Shown here in pieces: positions 11,204-22,069 of a DNA stretch of 64,000 nucleotides. How positions within the stretch are numbered: position 1 is the stretch's first letter; every line of letters begins with the position of its first letter. Both the position numbers and the translations under genes were made by a program. Source of the DNA: Halisarca cf. caerulea (taxonomy: Eukaryota > Porifera > Demospongiae > Chondrillida > Halisarcidae); assembly GCA_963170055.1 (NCBI GenBank), contig CAUJGJ010000332.1, forward strand, positions 2,607,001 through 2,671,000, written 5' to 3'. Under the pieces are notes generated by a model. It made no database searches. It was not told the DNA's origin and saw only the letters and a program-made list of their open reading frames with translations.

Positions 11204-11290
11204 GACCAGACTCCAGTGAATGAGGAGGAATTGTGTGATGCATGGTCAAAATGCAAGTGTAAAACAGTGAATGTGAGAGTTGACCAATTA
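11204..11290 (+). CDS. Exon s, unit A (LRR-like)
   Basis: The exon has 29 codons in phase 0-0, between the polypyrimidine-rich acceptor tctcctctccag and the consensus donor gtaagt. The peptide includes PVNEEELCDAWSKCKCK followed by TVNVRV. Its helix-then-strand spacing (LCDAW, then V.V.V) resembles one LRR turn. It lies 187 bases downstream of exon r, and the phases allow direct joining. In B and C the last five residues differ (EIRSS or similar in place of RVDQL) without changing length. Splice signals are strong; the function is an inference. Confidence 0.55.
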
Positions 11291-12063
11291 GTAAGTGATG
11301 TGTACTGTATCACTGGTTATGTGACATGCTCTAAAGGATTCTAAATTTTGTACTACTACTGCAGCCATTACCCTTACTCACACCTGGTCCTACACAGAAC
11401 TTTCATGTACATACATATTACCATCTTATGTTGGTGCATGCTTTGCATTGTCTTATGTCTACACACCACCTGCATAGTCTTGTCACCAGTACAGTCCAGC
11501 ACGGTGGGTAGTAAACAATGAGTGCATGAGATCAAGTGTTGTCTGTTGCCTAACATTGTTCATGAATTGTATGTCAGTTGTGAGGACTAGCTAACCAGTA
11601 ATTATAGAGAGTGGTAGGCCCTTGCCTTGAGGGAAGACTACTTGTGTTACAATAGTCTGATGGTAGAGAAGGTGCTAATTTATCAAAGTCATTTCTGCTA
11701 AGTACGTATATCTCTTTCATTGTCATACTGTACAATATACATGTATTCCCAAAGTGTATAGGATCGAAGCATGTATATACATGTACACTCTTAAAGCAAT
11801 TACCATGTGCTTTGTTAGTTGTTTCAGAATTAAGTGTGTCAGGACACATACAAGAAGGGTGCCATTAATGTGGGTAAAGAAGGTTGTAGCTGGTTATACC
11901 CTGTCCCCCATCTTAAAACTACAGTATGTACAGTCAGACCTCACTTGTCTGTGCACATCTGTTCTGGATGTACTGCGGATATAGCAAGGGTGGAGGATAA
12001 ATGAGAGAGCAGTGGTATAGTATACAGTAGAATATTGCAATTCATTCCAATGAAAACTGCTTA

Positions 12064-12650
12064 ATATAATAATAATAATAATCATCACTGGTCATAGCCA
12101 AAATGGCCCTTGACCTCAGCAATAGTATTTATCTTATCATGACAAAGCAACTACACATGGTATGAAACATCATGTAAGAGTACACACACAGAGGACACAG
12201 TGGCAAACAAGGAAAACATGGTAAGAAACATCAACTGAAGAGTACACACACAAAGGGCATGTACAGTGGCAGGCAAAGAAAACAAATAGAAAACGACAGC
12301 AAAATCAAATAGGTGGCGATAAATAGGCTAATCTTAGTTGTGTTGCTTTTGAAATATATTGTGAAGTTTGATTGATGATTGCAGGGTCTCTACTGCCCAG
12401 GACATAAATAAATTTTTCATGGGAAGATAGAAATTTGAATGTACTATAACGACAATTTAAAAATGAGAATAGTTGAGATCGTGGTTGGGAATAAAATGGG
12501 CAGACAATCAAAAAGTGGACTTCATCCTCAATAGAATTTAGACTGCATAGTGTGCATTTACGTTCTAAGACAGGTGTGATGTGAAAATGTGAAAATATGT
12601 AATATGTAATGTAATATGTGAAAATATATGTATATATATATGTATGTATG
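12064..12650 (-). mobile_element. LINE 3' fragment, only in unit A
   Basis: This is a unit-private insertion: B and C read straight from the aaaactgc(a)ta region to the aggtgagg region. The minus-strand frame (about 12305-12595) contains CTLCSLNSIEDEVHFLIVC, the zinc-knuckle-like end of a LINE ORF2, then a 3' flank ending in an ATT repeat (complement at 12065-12081). TA-rich microsatellite (about 12600-12680) borders the 5' side. The fragment is decayed and short. Confidence 0.7.
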
Positions 12651-13128
12651 TTTTTGTATATATGTATATATAATATATGTGAACTGCATAATATATGTGA
12701 GGTGAGGATCAGTGAGGTCTCACTGTATACAGTATACAGTAGAACTTCCATTGCCTGACACTCCATAGTCTTCTGGTATATTGCAAATGTGTTGTGTTTA
12801 CTGCATGTCCTTGTACTCATTATTTACTCATGATTTTGTATGTCACACAGCTTACATAAGGTTTAGTCACACAGTAAACACGCGTGCGCACCACGTATTC
12901 TTGATTCCGTACTGCTGTTGTCTTAGGAACAATTGTGTATTGAGAAGTGACTAGGTTGATATAGGTAGTAGACTGAGTGTGATGCAATTTATTTATTCAT
13001 CTCATTTTGTTGTTTATTGGTTTGTCCCTTGATCTCTCAAGGACACTAACACTACCGTCTCGTGTAGCCCAGACCACACTTTCCATTAGTTCTATTTCTG
13101 TAATTGATGGTGACATGATTTGTTGCAG

Positions 13129-13210
13129 AGAAGGTAGTCTGGTGAAAATCCAATACCAAAGTTGTGTGAGTCCCAAAAGTTGGGGGTTCATTTGTTATGC
13201 CATTGCCCAG
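13129..13210 (+). CDS. Exon t, unit A (plus arm; LRR-like)
   Basis: The exon is 82 nt after acceptor tttgttgcag and before donor gtgatt: one base, then 27 codons. The peptide EGSLVKIQYQSCVSPKSW followed by YAIAQ shows LxxIxYxxC, the core of an RI/NLR-type leucine-rich repeat. SPxxW recurs in exon q (LSPVVW). The entry phase needs two bases from an upstream exon, which exon s (phase 0) does not supply, so an exon may be missing or the acceptor may be two bases later. Confidence 0.5.
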
Positions 13211-13602
13211 GTGATTAAACGGAATTCATGGTGTTGACATTAGCGAAGAGAAGCCAGAAAAAGACACTTTCCTGTCCTTTCCCAGTATCTAAGGTAAATC
13301 CATCGTTTTTGTCACACTACCAATTGTGTTTAATGGTCTTTGTGACAAGTAAGGGATAATTGTCGTTTGTATTAGCCCTTACTTTTGGTAGTACAGTGAA
13401 TACGCTGGATTTTCCTTAGTTAAGAACAGGAAAGTGTCTTTTCCCTGGTAGATATCAACATAAAAACCTCTTCCTGCTTGTCTCCAAGCTTCTCCGAACT
13501 AAATACAGTTGCTGTGTTCTTTAGCACAGCCTACATATGCAGAAACTAGAATTTTGCAGCCATCGTTTGCATCTCTTCGCTAACGTCTCTTTCGTTAATC
13601 AC

Positions 13603-13684
13603 CTGGGTAACCACATATTGATGGTGCCTCCCAGTTTTGGGGGCTGTCACAACTTTGGTATTTGATCTTCACCAGACCACCTTT
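13603..13684 (-). CDS. Inverted copy of exon t, unit A (minus arm)
   Basis: On the minus strand an 82-nt stretch lies between the acceptor cgtcacag and the donor gtgatt. It reads KGGLVKIKYQSCDSPQNW, then EAPSICGYPG. It is clearly homologous to exon t and remains open in all three units with mainly conservative changes (D/A, N/Q, S/L). It may belong to an opposed gene or be a relic caught in the inverted duplication. Confidence 0.4.
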
Positions 13685-14529
13685 CTGTGACGAAATGACA
13701 TCATCATATATAAAAGGAGCAGAAAGTGTGGTCTGGGTTACAAGATACTAGACACTCCATGGACTTCAAACGCAGGTGTCAGATTACAGATCAAGGTTGT
13801 TATAATGTTATTATGGAGTGATTCATGTCTCTCAGTTGATTGATGGTCAGGTTGGAGAGAATGTTGGAGTATTGAGGTGTCGGATTAAGGAAGTTCTACT
13901 GTATTACCAGCATGTTATATACATACGTATAGCATCCGTTACCATGGTAATGGCACAATTGTGATTTTATAACGTTTGAAACATGGATGTCTAACTCGCC
14001 GTGCGATTATACCTCGAAACCTGTGATTTCTGACTAATGTACCTCACCTTAATGCTCCTGACCAGCTTTCTGAAGTAATCCACACTGAATCGAACTCACA
14101 AGAAGCCAATCTTCACTGCAAGGAGTGTGTATAGCATCGTAGCTGAGAGAGATTTGTTTAGGAATTCTTACCGCCAATTCTCTTCCAAGACTCGATAATT
14201 ATATTTTAAATTGCTTTGTGCAATTCCTGGAAGACAGGAACGCTCACCCAAAGTCCACAAAGGATGCTTTGGTAGTTAAGACATAGGGAACAGGCTGCAT
14301 GGCATATAATATGCACTTGCCTTCAAGTGCTTCACACTCTCGGGACTCAGCATTTCATATGCTGAACAACCCTCACCCCTATGTCTTCACTACTATGTAA
14401 CAAGCATGTATCTATGACTTGAACTGAGATTCATTCATTATGTACTACATAAAGTATAACTACACACAGTTTCAGATTCCACCTCATAAGGCCTACAAGG
14501 AGGGGTCAGAGGAGATACTTAGTATAGTC

Positions 14530-14812
14530 CAGTGTTTTCCCCAGACAAAAATTAAAGGGGGAGGGGTATGGCTTTAGTGCTGCTGGGTGCCTGGCTTTCT
14601 AGTTTTCTTGTCTCGAATTAGAGGTGGAGTAAACAACTATACTGAACATATTGTATGGTTATTATCAGTGACAATATGTATATTATTAGAATTGAGTTGC
14701 TTCTATCTTTTTTCAAGCTTTTAGTGTACAGTACTGCATGAAAATTGAAATTTTTGCTATCCAAGATTATAGGGGGATGTAGTGCCCCCTACCCCTCTTT
14801 AAGGGAACACTG
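14530..14812. mobile_element. TIR MITE with 6-bp target duplication, unit A
   Basis: The ends are CAGTGTTTTCCCCAG and the complement of CAGTGTTCCCTTAAAG, flanked on both sides by atagtc (14524-14529 and 14813-14818). The interior is G-rich near the left end and C-rich near the right. It has no coding capacity. It sits about 75 bp upstream of exon u. It is present in all three units, so it predates the duplication. Confidence 0.75.
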
Positions 14813-14888
14813 ATAGTCTACTTCATTCACTAGTAAAAAGTTTGAATTACTTTAATATAAGCAGTTATTCACACAACTCCAACTGCAG

Positions 14889-15050
14889 GACTGTCGATCT
14901 TGTACAGAAAAATCAGCAGATATTATGTTGGGGATACTCAATCAAACTGCCAATCTGCCAGAAAATGACCAATATTTCCAGTTATTTGGTATCTATCAAA
15001 TTGACAGTTGTCCTTGTAACGCAGGTCTTACAACTCTTCCCTTCATGCAG
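14889..15050 (+). CDS. Exon u, unit A (LRR-like)
   Basis: The exon has 54 codons in phase 0-0 between acceptor actccaactgcag and donor gttcag; an earlier GT (gcaggt) is possible. The peptide starts DCRSCTEKSADIMLGILNQ, continues FQLFGIYQIDSCPC and ends GLTTLPFMQ. FGIYQIDSC fits the LxxLxLxxC strand, and the leading segment looks helical, together about two LRR turns. B is one codon longer; C has lost one base. Splice sites are conserved in all copies. Confidence 0.55.
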
Positions 15051-15697
15051 GTTCAGTGTGTTTTTCGGATTATTTGTTATTACCTCAAAATCCAGATGTC
15101 CTCCTTTATGTATAGATGTAGTATTTTACACTAACAGTGTGTAAAATGTAAACAGACTCAGTATAATTCATGGGTTACTTAAAATTGTTTATCTTGTGGG
15201 TTGTGTGTTAGCATGCAGTATTGAGTAATTTGGTGTAACTTGGCTAACGAGTGCTCTCCCAGAGCAAGACCATGTTAATATGTACCTAAGGAACTGTACA
15301 TCATGTCCAGAATGGTGCTACTACAGGACCCAGTTTAAATGTTGTATTGCCTCAACTATTGAATGCTGAATTGCAAAACCTTGTTGTTGTGAAGAGTACA
15401 TGTGGTGCTCTGTATCACGACGAGGAGTATCAGCCAATGCCAACAACATACTGTTTTGTTCTATGTTTCTTTGTTTATGACAGTTGATCTTCATACCCTT
15501 GGCTCAGGTGGGTTGAGAGTAATATTGCTTTGGGTAAATGGGTGTTGGAATACTTTGTGCATGCTAGACATCACTCAGTTTGTTTACTAGGTATGAGAAT
15601 TGAGTGTCCACCCATTCTATCAGCCGATAATGGATTTTGAAATGTACATACCACTGTACGATACTGTATCATTTTCACTTCCTTCTATTTTTCACAG

Positions 15698-15794
15698 GGA
15701 GATGATTGTGAAGGATATGTTACAAAATCAGTGTTAAAAGGAATGTCAATCAATAGACATGTACAACACTTATCTCTGGGCCCATATTATGAAG
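15698..15794 (+). CDS. Exon v, unit A (LRR-like)
   Basis: The exon is 97 nt, phase 0 in and phase 1 out, between acceptor tatttttcacag and donor gtatgt. The peptide is GDDCEGYVTKSVLKGMSI, then NRHVQHLSLGPYYE. The helix (SVLKGMS) plus strand (VQHLSL) reads as one RI/NLR-type leucine-rich repeat, the clearest one here. The trailing base joins in frame with the two leading bases of exon q, making glycine. Relative to B and C it lacks 15 nt after the strand, with the frame intact. Confidence 0.6.
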
Positions 15795-15890
15795 GTATGT
15801 ATCATTCCTTGTCTACTTCTGTAGTTGCTACAATTAATTCAAAGCACTGTAAATTCACTACATGGCTGTGCAGTACCATGTCAATTCATG

Positions 15891-16506
15891 GCCGTAGGAG
15901 CACCATTTTGAAGTGTCCGATCAGTTTGAGCCGATCACTACATACAGTACTATGCTCAGACCAGTCATGTTTCAGTTCATACTATTATTATATGCAAGTG
16001 CATAATAACACTATTGAACTTGTATAATATATTGAAACCAATAACTAAAGCATTTATTATTTAATTCCCAACAAAACAGCTCAAATCAATACTTAGACTA
16101 ATATGTGGTAAAAAGGGCTACTCCGCTGGGTTATTCTGTCCAAAAGACGTCTTTAGGAATGTAAATTTATCTGGACCGATGTGGAGAGGCAGATAGCAGC
16201 GGGTTATCCAACGATTCAGCAATGATTTTCCAGCACCGTTGTATGAAAGAATAGCACTCCACGAATGAAGTATTGACGCACGTGAGTACATAATCGTGGA
16301 TAAGCAGACTGATTAGAAATCTCCCAATTCTGGTATATAAAGCTAGTTTAAGCTGTAATGAAAGATCATCATAGCTTCTTGGGTTATGTGTATTTCTGGG
16401 TCTGCTAAAATGTTTTTTTCTTAAATTTACAAAATAATTATACTGAGTTTGGCTGAAATATTGGTCCGGTGAAAACCGAACCAACCGGACCTACTCCTGC
16501 AGCCAT
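15891..16506. mobile_element. Repeat R, second copy in unit A
   Basis: This block starts gccgtaggagcaccatttt and ends accggacctactcctgcagcc, and has imperfectly inverted ends. Near the right end ttggtccggtgaaaaccg forms a short hairpin. The same block occurs at 27321-27979, 34076-34762, 47303-47577 (internal deletion) and 53881-54548, so it is a dispersed non-autonomous element. A minus-strand frame (16167-16484) is conserved only because the copies are similar. Confidence 0.65.
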
Positions 16507-16698
16507 GCACTTCCATTGTTTTGAGGGCATTTGAATTCCTGACTTCACTCCAGGTATAGGATTGATGGTGTAACAGTAAGAGTTACTCTTTGCTTATTCA
16601 ACTGTACTATACGGATTTCTCGAGTCTTTTGGAGCTCTTAAGCCTACGTATCTCCGCGTAAGTACTACTATTAGAGTGGAGGTGGTTGCACCTCACAA

Positions 16699-16905
16699 CT
16701 ACCAAAAGACCATGTTAGTGTCTCCACATTTGTCCCTTGTTTGAAGTACATGCACTCCACTGATCATCCTTGTCTTTTGTTTCCCTTCATTCTGGAGTCC
16801 AAGGATAATAGTATTGTTTGTCAAATGCTCTTGTGTCAAAGCAACAACCTCAAAGTAGTGGTCACATATCATCACACACCAGTCATTGTTTAACATGTTG
16901 TCCAT
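16699..16905 (-). other. Conserved minus-strand open frame, unit A
   Basis: This frame of 68 codons contains NNDWCVMICDHYFEVVAL and HLTNNTIILGLQNEG. B (34957-35232) and C (54745-55008) extend it upstream to MSLLQRV, whereas A has a stop there. On the same strand a good donor (gaag followed by gtaagc) lies within the extended frame. The protein is not recognised, and conservation may only reflect recent duplication. Confidence 0.3.
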
Positions 16906-17342
16906 ACAGTACAGTAAACTGCTTACCTTCTGATACTAGACTCTTTGAAGTAAAGACATGATAGTGTAGTTAATCTAAAGGACATAATTGGATTTCCTGA
17001 AATATTTCCTCCCTAATATATGTTTCACCTACAAAAAGAGGGCACCGGCTCTCCATACAAAGCACGAAGACAACTGAATTGGTATTGTTTCTGCTGTGCT
17101 GGCAGGTATTAGTCAGTGGAATTTGGGGGCACTGTGCAAAAATCACTGAAATAGGTATTCATTATTGTTTCTATCTGCCTGTTATAAAGAGGATGGAATT
17201 GAAGTGAATGATGAAACCTTTCTAGAAACACAAAGTTACCACTTGTAAACTACCAAGATGGTGTCATATACATGCACAACTTCAGAATTAAATGCATTTT
17301 TCCTGCCAAAGTTTAGCGTTACAGTATTAGTCAAGGGTGGAC

Positions 17343-17495
17343 ATGATTGTGACAGCATCGATTTTTACTGCAATGGCTACCATACACATTAATTTAGCTG
17401 TTTTTGCTTGTGAAGAAACGGATTCATGTCCAATTGAGGGCACAGATGAGTTTGTAAGAACATGTAAGGAATGTACATGGTTGAGATATATATAA
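17343..17495 (+). CDS. Short ORF, 50 aa with hydrophobic leader, unit A
   Basis: The ATG-initiated frame starts MIVTASIFTAMATIHINLA, a hydrophobic stretch of about 20 residues like a signal peptide or membrane anchor. A cysteine-bearing tail follows (ACEETDSCPIEG, later RTCKEC), then TAA. It is intact in B and C at the same place. An in-frame gtaaga after DEF could be a splice donor, which would make this a first exon. Expression is unproven. Confidence 0.3.
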   Translation: MIVTASIFTAMATIHINLAVFACEETDSCPIEGTDEFVRTCKECTWLRYI

Positions 17496-18160
17496 ACCAA
17501 ACCACTCAGCGAAAATGTGGCAGTGATGAAGTTACGAAATTGATACCTCTTTGGAGAACACATTAATTGAAACACGCTCTGAATTTAGTCCCTAGCTAGT
17601 ACAGTAAAATCTCCACACTTAATTTTCTGCCTAACAATAATTTCTAGCATCATAGGTACAGTACAATCAGCTACCTCAGAGTATTAGATATTCATCAAGT
17701 CTGAAATCCTTCAAGCATGCAATATCAAAATTGTAACTCAAGATCAATCATTTCATTTTATGGATTCCGCATGAACTCAGTGTTTATTATATATGTAATT
17801 ATCCGTGTGTACATTGCCTGTGTTACTTTGTGGCATTTAATTGTGTTTATTATGAACTTGTCTGTATGAGTATAGCTATGCCTGTGTTACTGTGTACCTG
17901 AATGTCCAGGACCTGCATGAAAACCCACTCTTGTGGATGCAGCATTCCTGTTTCAAATAATTTATCTATCTACAGTACACTTCATAAAACCTGACGAGAA
18001 TAGCCCTTTCTGGTTCGAATTTGACACTTTCCATCACGTTTAGCGTTTGGCGAGTTTCTATTAGCGGTAGGCGTTTAATGTTTGACTAGCGCTAATTTAA
18101 GCATCAACCGTTAAGCGTTAACGGATTTCAGTTTACGTTAATAAACTTAGATTTTTCTTC

Positions 18161-18328
18161 ATGAAGGTAACAATTCGTTTAGATATGACGGCAAGACGTA
18201 TCTTGAGGTATATTCAAAGCTTCAAAGACAAGATGACACGTCTGGAAAGTTTCACGAAGGATAAGCAGTCCAGTAGGCGCTGTGAAGAAAAAGTCGAGCA
18301 GAAGGAAATTCACTGCTTCATAAAATAG
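18161..18328 (+). CDS. Short ORF, 55 aa, basic, conserved in all units (A)
   Basis: The frame begins MKVTIRLDMTARRILRYIQ and ends KEIHCFIK before TAG. The middle is rich in Lys, Arg, Asp and Glu. All three units keep ATG, length and stop (TAG, TAG, TAA), and several differences are silent. It follows a CpG-richer block (about 18000-18140) with repeated agcgtt-like words that could be a promoter. The overlapping 67-codon minus frame is broken in C, so the plus frame is preferred. No family is recognised. Confidence 0.4.
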   Translation: MKVTIRLDMTARRILRYIQSFKDKMTRLESFTKDKQSSRRCEEKVEQKEIHCFIK

Positions 18329-18589
18329 CTCACAAACGTCACTCCTTCGAATTCCTTTGAATCGATAGAAGTATACATTCACTTGGCAGCGTTTAAGGGG
18401 TGAACCGAGAAAAGATTATTTCGGATAAACGCTATCGGATTATGGCTTTCAGTAAATCGCACAGTGGAGAGATATATAATTTCGCTTTTGCAACTGATAT
18501 TCCGTCACCGGAAAAGCGCGAATACCTGTTAGAGGATTTCCATTGGCGTCACAATTTTTATGAAGCATACTGTATCTATCTGTTGTTTT

Positions 18590-18913
18590 GCCCTTTAATT
18601 CCAGCTATGCATGATCAAGTCTTTTCCCATTTGTCCTACCTTCAAATAAGACAATAGGAAAAATTACCTTGCACTTTGGATTTCCATATTCTGGAATGTA
18701 ATATATAACTTCAGGGAGAACACTTTGTTATCATATTGTGTAGATCCTTTTCTAGACTATCCATTCTTTCTTTAGCTCTATTGTTATTGTAAATGACAGC
18801 ATCAAATATTGATTGACTTCATCTGCATATTGCTCACTTTCATCTTTCAAACTATCCACAATACAGATTGCTCATTGAATAGACCTATTGCATCCTGTCC
18901 TTGTGCCTTGTGC
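18590..18913 (-). pseudogene. Broken copy of minus-strand exon, unit A
   Basis: This is homologous to the open frame at 37238-37597. A has a 4-base loss in the segment that reads ADELNQS in B and an in-frame TGA after CSP. A deletion of about 430 bp also removes the C-terminal part. Confidence 0.55.
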
Positions 18914-19351
18914 CTAAGCACAGCATGCTACCAAATGTATCGCTTTGCATTGTGTGAGCTGGCAAAAGTGTTCTTTCTCAGACACCCATTAGTTGGATTA
19001 ATTTTTAAGGTATCATTGGATGCTACTGTTATCCTACTGTCAGTACGTGAGTGTACGTAGGAATGTAATTCAGGAAGTAAGGGTACTTACATTGAAGGCA
19101 ATGCCACTCAGTCGTAAAACTCATGTTTACAGACATGTCTTGTGGCGATTAAGTTATGCACATCATCGGAGCTATGAATACCATTATTATTACTTTATTG
19201 AAACTTTGTTAAATGTTACAAATTACTAGCAATGACTCAGAATTAGTTTTAGACTGTTCTTTTGGTACCAGTATGCTGGTAATCTAAGTCAACATTGAGC
19301 AGCCATTTTCCATGCTATGCATAAAATTGTCTTCATAAGCATGTGATATGA

Positions 19352-19980
19352 CAGGCTCGTATAAGTTGGGGGGTTCGGGTGGTCTGTCCGAAACCCCACT
19401 GGACAGATGAGTTCCACTTGTCAGAATAAGTAAATCTTTTATTGCAGTATTGTTCTTGAATGTACATAAATTTAGAGGAAAAAACAGCTAGAATTGTCTT
19501 GAAACTACAAAATAACTAGTACAATAATCTATAACTAAATTTCATCTCTATACGTTGAGAACTAGGGCCATCTCTGAGATTGCAAAGTTGGGGACACCAT
19601 TTTGTTGTGATTTCAATATGTTTCATGACACATAATCACAAGGGCAACTCAACCCTGTAAAATCATGCTTATATAATGAACAAATTTGTATGTCTAAATT
19701 ATGTTCTATTATAAAACATTCAACTTGTTTTATTGATTTTCTGAAACAGTGTATGATTTTAAGGGTCCCCTGGGAGGAAGGTTCTACTGGTATAACAATA
19801 TAATACACACATTGGCACAGGGCTAGATGAGCATGCGCTACACATTGGCTAAACAGGCCTGTATAATTTGGAGGGTTTGGGTGGTTTGTCCGAACCCCCA
19901 CTGGACAGATGAGTCCCACTTGCCAGAATAAGTAAATCTTTTATTGCAGTATTGTTCTTGTATGTACAGAAATTTTAAGG
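19352..19980. repeat. Pair of ~120-bp direct repeats ~500 bp apart, unit A
   Basis: Copies at 19352-19475 and 19855-19980 share ccccactggacagatgag, agaataagtaaatctttt and tattgcagtattgttctt. The minus strand carries AATAAA. Both copies recur in B (about 38030, 38536) and C (about 57772, 58289). LTR-like or duplicated-exon origin cannot be decided. Sequence between and around them (19481-19850) shows no gene. Confidence 0.6.
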
Positions 19981-19981
19981 T

Positions 19982-20093
19982 TAGTTGGACTGAGTGCACA
20001 CTGTGCAAATTCCTACATCCCACAGCACATACGTACAATGTGTCGCACTTGTGGGATGTAGGAATTGGCACAGTGTGCACTCATTCCCAACTA
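19982..20093. repeat. Hairpin-forming inverted repeat, unit A
   Basis: Left arm tagttggactgagtgcac continues through ctgtgcaaattcctacat. The right arm is its reverse complement with small mismatches (atgtaggaattggcacag, then gtgcactcattcccaact). The arms are about 45 bases with a short loop. In B and C the inner part occurs a second time just downstream. Confidence 0.7.
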
Positions 20094-21896
20094 AACTTTG
20101 TCTAGCCCTATACCCATCTAGCCTCCAGTTTTTGGAGGGTCCTTTTTGATAAAGCCTTTTTGCACAATCCTGTGTCAACCCTACATCTTTCCACCATTTT
20201 TAATTGTATTTTATACACCCTATGTACATACATATAGACATTAATGTAGAATAAGTAGTTGTAAGTTAAATATGCCATGCAGACAGAGTGCCTATGTGTC
20301 AAGCATCATTTGACTGTTTAACTTGCTGACAACATAAGATCACATTTGTAAACAAAGTAAATATCAGTGAATGTCCCCCAAAGAGTACTTTCATTTGTGT
20401 TTCTTGTTTGCAGTGTTAAGTTGCTTCTTAATTGCCTTGACAAGCTCATTTCGTTTTGTTTGACCTGGAGCACCTTCTTTTAAGATGATTCGAAGGTACT
20501 TGGCTCTAGTCATAGGTTTCTAACCATAGATTCAAAACGGGTTTGATGTCCACATTTTATATAGTTGAAATTGCAGTACTAAGGTACCATTTCCATGGTA
20601 GCAGGTGCTTTTAATTTTATAGTGCATGAGTTCCCAGTCTTTGGTGACTTTACCACTGAAATAGATATGTACACGTCTGTGTACTTTAATATAGAAGTCA
20701 TGTAACAAGATATAGTTTATCATAACCTTATGACTGCATAATGCTCTAAACATTTGTTTGTTTCTTTCCTAATGACACTTTTGACTCAGCAATTATGTAA
20801 ATGAGCTATTTGAACCCAAAAGCCATCACAAGTCATGTATGATGAACCTATCCACATTCTCTGTACAACCAGAATATTACATACGTATGTACATCAGCAG
20901 ACCAGCCGTATGTATGTATGCATGCAACATGGGGTTACTGTACCTGTGACCACTTTAGCAAACAATAATCCAATTTTCATCCAATCTTGACTGGTATAGA
21001 AGAATAGTAACGTAGCATTCCGAGGCATGTGTAGAGATGTTTGGGTCCATCTGGGATCTATAGTATAGTATGAAGTATTTATCAAAAGTGGCAGTCATGT
21101 TAGATGATGTAGGATCAATGACAAGTAGCTGCGTAGTGTTTTGCGATCAATTAGAGCAGCCATTTTATTCACCAAATCTAGCTGTCATTATAGTTATTTG
21201 ACACCCGGCTATAATAGACCAACTATGGCTGTTTTCAATCCTGGCTACTAGATGAACCCAGCCTTCATACCAACACAGCCTTTGTTTGGTGAAATGTGAT
21301 GTGCTATTGTAGTACAGTGGTCCCCTGTTTATGGCATACACTTGGGACTTGGTGAAAGTATTCCTTTATCCAGTACACACAGCTCCTGCTGTGCAAGCAG
21401 TGTGGACTGTATATATGTATATTTGTATGAATTTCTGCATTTATTGTGATATATATGCATAGAGTAAAGTGAATAACATGTTTCAAATGGGACTTGGGAG
21501 AGGTAGAAAGAACTGTTATTGGCTTTTTCATTGCAGGGTAACTGGGTAACTGACTGGGATAAACAGTTTTAAATTTAGTGTGTGGTTACTATTCTTATAA
21601 GCAGTATGCTTTATATACTTGGTGAATATAAGTGAATTGAACTTCTTATTCCTAAGTATATCCAAAATATTCCTTTATAAGCAATATTCCTTGAAGCAGT
21701 TAATTTACTACAGTGTATATATATAAATGATTCTGTAAATGGAAACTACATTCCACTAACCAGAATATTATATTCCTTTAACCAGTATTCGAATATGTGG
21801 GGAGCACTGTACTTGGAACCTCTCATTTCATTGATATGATTTGTCACTGGTTTATTAGTGTTCTGTAATTATATTATGGGATCTACTTTGTTACAG
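20094..21896. other. No gene seen; intron-like sequence, unit A
   Basis: This is AT-rich sequence conserved between units with small indels. Open frames in it (20532-20753, 20894-21085, 21304-21531, minus) lack coding signatures. The acceptor-like ttttcattgcag near 21536 is followed by an early stop. Confidence 0.5.
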
Positions 21897-22069
21897 GAAT
21901 TGACGCAGAAAATCAAGATTGGCTGTATTCTCTCAAGAAGTTACTAATCTCACGTGTCAAGTGTAAGTTGGATTTGATACTCTCTCCAGTAGTGTGGTCT
22001 GCTATCCTCTGTGGAGTAGGAGATGCTGAGGACCTGGAGGAACTGGATGTGACCCTGTGGTTCTCCAAT
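21897..22069 (+). CDS. Exon q, unit A (LRR-like)
   Basis: The exon is 173 nt after acceptor actttgttacag and before donor gtaagt: two bases, then 57 codons, phase 1 in and 0 out. The peptide starts IDAENQDWLYSLKKLLIS, continues VKCKLDLILSPVVW and ends AILCGVGDAEDLEELDV, LWFSN. LKKLLIS...C and LEELDV are two LRR-like strands, with SPVVWSAILCGV as the intervening helix. Exon v (phase 1 out) precedes it in the unit. Conservation to unit 0 despite general divergence is the best evidence for past coding constraint. Confidence 0.6.

Larger units (their letters stand above)
13007..13740. repeat. Fold-back inverted repeat with two opposed exon-t copies, unit A
   Basis: The outer arms match in reverse complement: tagcccagaccacacttt near 13058 against the complement of the region near 13717-13735. 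The inner stem is aagacactttcctg near 13262 against its complement near 13425-13440. The right arm has an extra stretch of about 170 bp that the left arm lacks. The whole arrangement recurs at about 30.9-31.65 kb and 50.47-51.23 kb. It could produce a hairpin transcript. Confidence 0.7.

Noticed and set aside
12997..13191. Minus-strand frame over the left fold-back arm
   Set aside because: It overlaps exon t, whose splice borders support the plus strand; the minus frame has none.
15480..15510. Possible mini-exon before gtgggt in unit A
   Set aside because: B and C have a stop or lose the donor at the same place.
18400..18657. Plus-strand frame MNREKIISDKRYRIMAF...
   Set aside because: It is open only in A; B and C have stops or shifts in the same stretch.
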